Source of the DNA: CAZUYC01 sp964624475
GTDB taxonomy: Bacteria; Myxococcota_A; UBA9160; SMWR01
Direction of reading: 5' to 3'
Assembly: GCA_964624475.1 (NCBI GenBank)
Contig: CAZUYC010000118.1
Location: forward strand, 1-64,000
Length of the DNA stretch: 64,000 nucleotides
Shown here: positions 63,755 to 64,000 of the stretch, piece by piece
Numbering within the stretch: the first letter of the stretch is position 1
Layout: each line of letters begins with the position of its first letter
Notes under the pieces: generated by a model
Told to the model about the DNA's origin: nothing
What the model saw: the letters and a program-made list of their open reading frames with translations, nothing else
Database searches by the model: none
Program-made: the position numbers and the translations under genes

Positions 63755-64000
63755 GCGTCCCTACGCACCGCGAAGCGCGCGAGCGCGCGCAGCGGCTCCG
63801 CGCGCTCGCCGAGATCCAGGGTCTCGGCGAGGCCCGATGCGAGCAGGGCCTCGGCTCTCTCGCGCGCGCGCTCCACGCCGAGCAGGGGCACCAGCGAGCA
63901 GCCCGTCGATTCCGTGCCCGCGTCGAGCAGATCGTCGGCGATCTGGAAGGCCACGCCGACGGCGCGCCCGAAGCGCCGCAGGCGCTCCAGCAGCTCGGCG
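63751..64000 (-). CDS. ispA: Polyprenyl (farnesyl/geranyl) diphosphate synthase, C-terminal end only
   Basis: Only the last ~80 residues are in the window. FGRAVGVAFQIADDLLDAG contains the second aspartate-rich motif DDLLD, which binds Mg and isopentenyl diphosphate. The stop overlaps the dxs start. The position just upstream of dxs is the usual ispA-dxs arrangement; chain length cannot be judged from this part. Confidence 0.87.
   Translation of the reverse strand, partial: AELLERLRRFGRAVGVAFQIADDLLDAGTESTGCSLVPLLGVERARERAEALLASGLAETLDLGERAEPLRALARFAVRRDA

Overview
This 64-kb window is very GC-rich and gene-dense. It looks like chromosome of an aerobic, diderm, deltaproteobacterium-like organism (Myxococcota or Binatota type); this placement is inferred from gene content. 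The evidence is a Tol system, a bactofilin, a Gld-type ABC transporter with a DUF4340 partner, a DksA/TraR protein, lipoproteins with clear lipoboxes, and cytochrome P450s, a flavin monooxygenase, an amidohydrolase and serine hydrolases typical of oxidative catabolism. No rRNA, tRNA, CRISPR array, prophage or transposase gene was found.

Layout. 1-14.6 kb is accessory catabolism: a HIBADH-like dehydrogenase, an internally deleted SDR, an aldehyde dehydrogenase, two P450s, a PIN toxin-antitoxin pair, an amidohydrolase, an SGNH protein, a beta-lactamase-fold hydrolase, a metalloprotease-like lipoprotein, smpB and an MFS transporter. 14.6-24.6 kb is mostly minus-strand core: two Hsp20 genes, panC, panB, a candidate structured RNA, rsmA, tsaD, dksA-like, cpoB, tolB, tolA, tolR and tolQ. 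24.7-38.4 kb holds pepA, a sigma-32-like factor, acylphosphatase, an FHA/DUF4388 protein, molybdopterin genes (moaB and a moaD-moaE fusion), a histone-tailed EF-Tu-like protein, a bactofilin and a holB-metG-tatD-suhB-LOG operon. 38.5-50.5 kb holds a lipoprotein, a Baeyer-Villiger-like monooxygenase, an MBL-fold protein, the Gld/DUF4340 ABC operon, a tandem kinase-like protein and an MNT/HEPN pair whose HEPN gene is broken. 50.7-59 kb is a cell-surface glycan and lipoprotein block (a GT-C-like membrane protein, GT2, GT4, SGNH, a LolB/DUF4292-like lipoprotein, a TPR lipoprotein, APS kinase). 59-64 kb holds iscS, iscA, tlyA, dxs and the 3' end of ispA.

The most unusual content is repetitive DNA. 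Family C is a short element of about 40-65 bp built from consecutive small hairpins with GAA or GCA triloops. About twenty copies are present. Six different first-stem sequences all keep perfect pairing, which is strong covariation. The core is open in all six reading frames, and copies lie in frame inside tsaD, iscS, a gene of unknown function and the tail of tatD, much like the palindromic elements of Rickettsia. Many intergenic copies end at or just beyond the stop codon of a minus-strand gene with the same polarity. Family A is a perfect 38-bp inverted repeat between convergent genes, flanked by a near-perfect 18-bp direct repeat, with a solo diverged arm 20 kb away. Family B is a 182-bp fold-back element with 24-bp perfect terminal inverted repeats, plus a 40-bp short form that carries a compensatory base-pair change. 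No mobilising enzyme for any family is in the window.

Other points: several genes lack a Shine-Dalgarno sequence but have a TAnnnT hexamer 6-9 nt before the start codon, suggesting leaderless mRNAs. Two genes (the SDR and the HEPN) are inactivated by in-frame internal deletions. A relic of a P450 3' end lies downstream of the PIN module.
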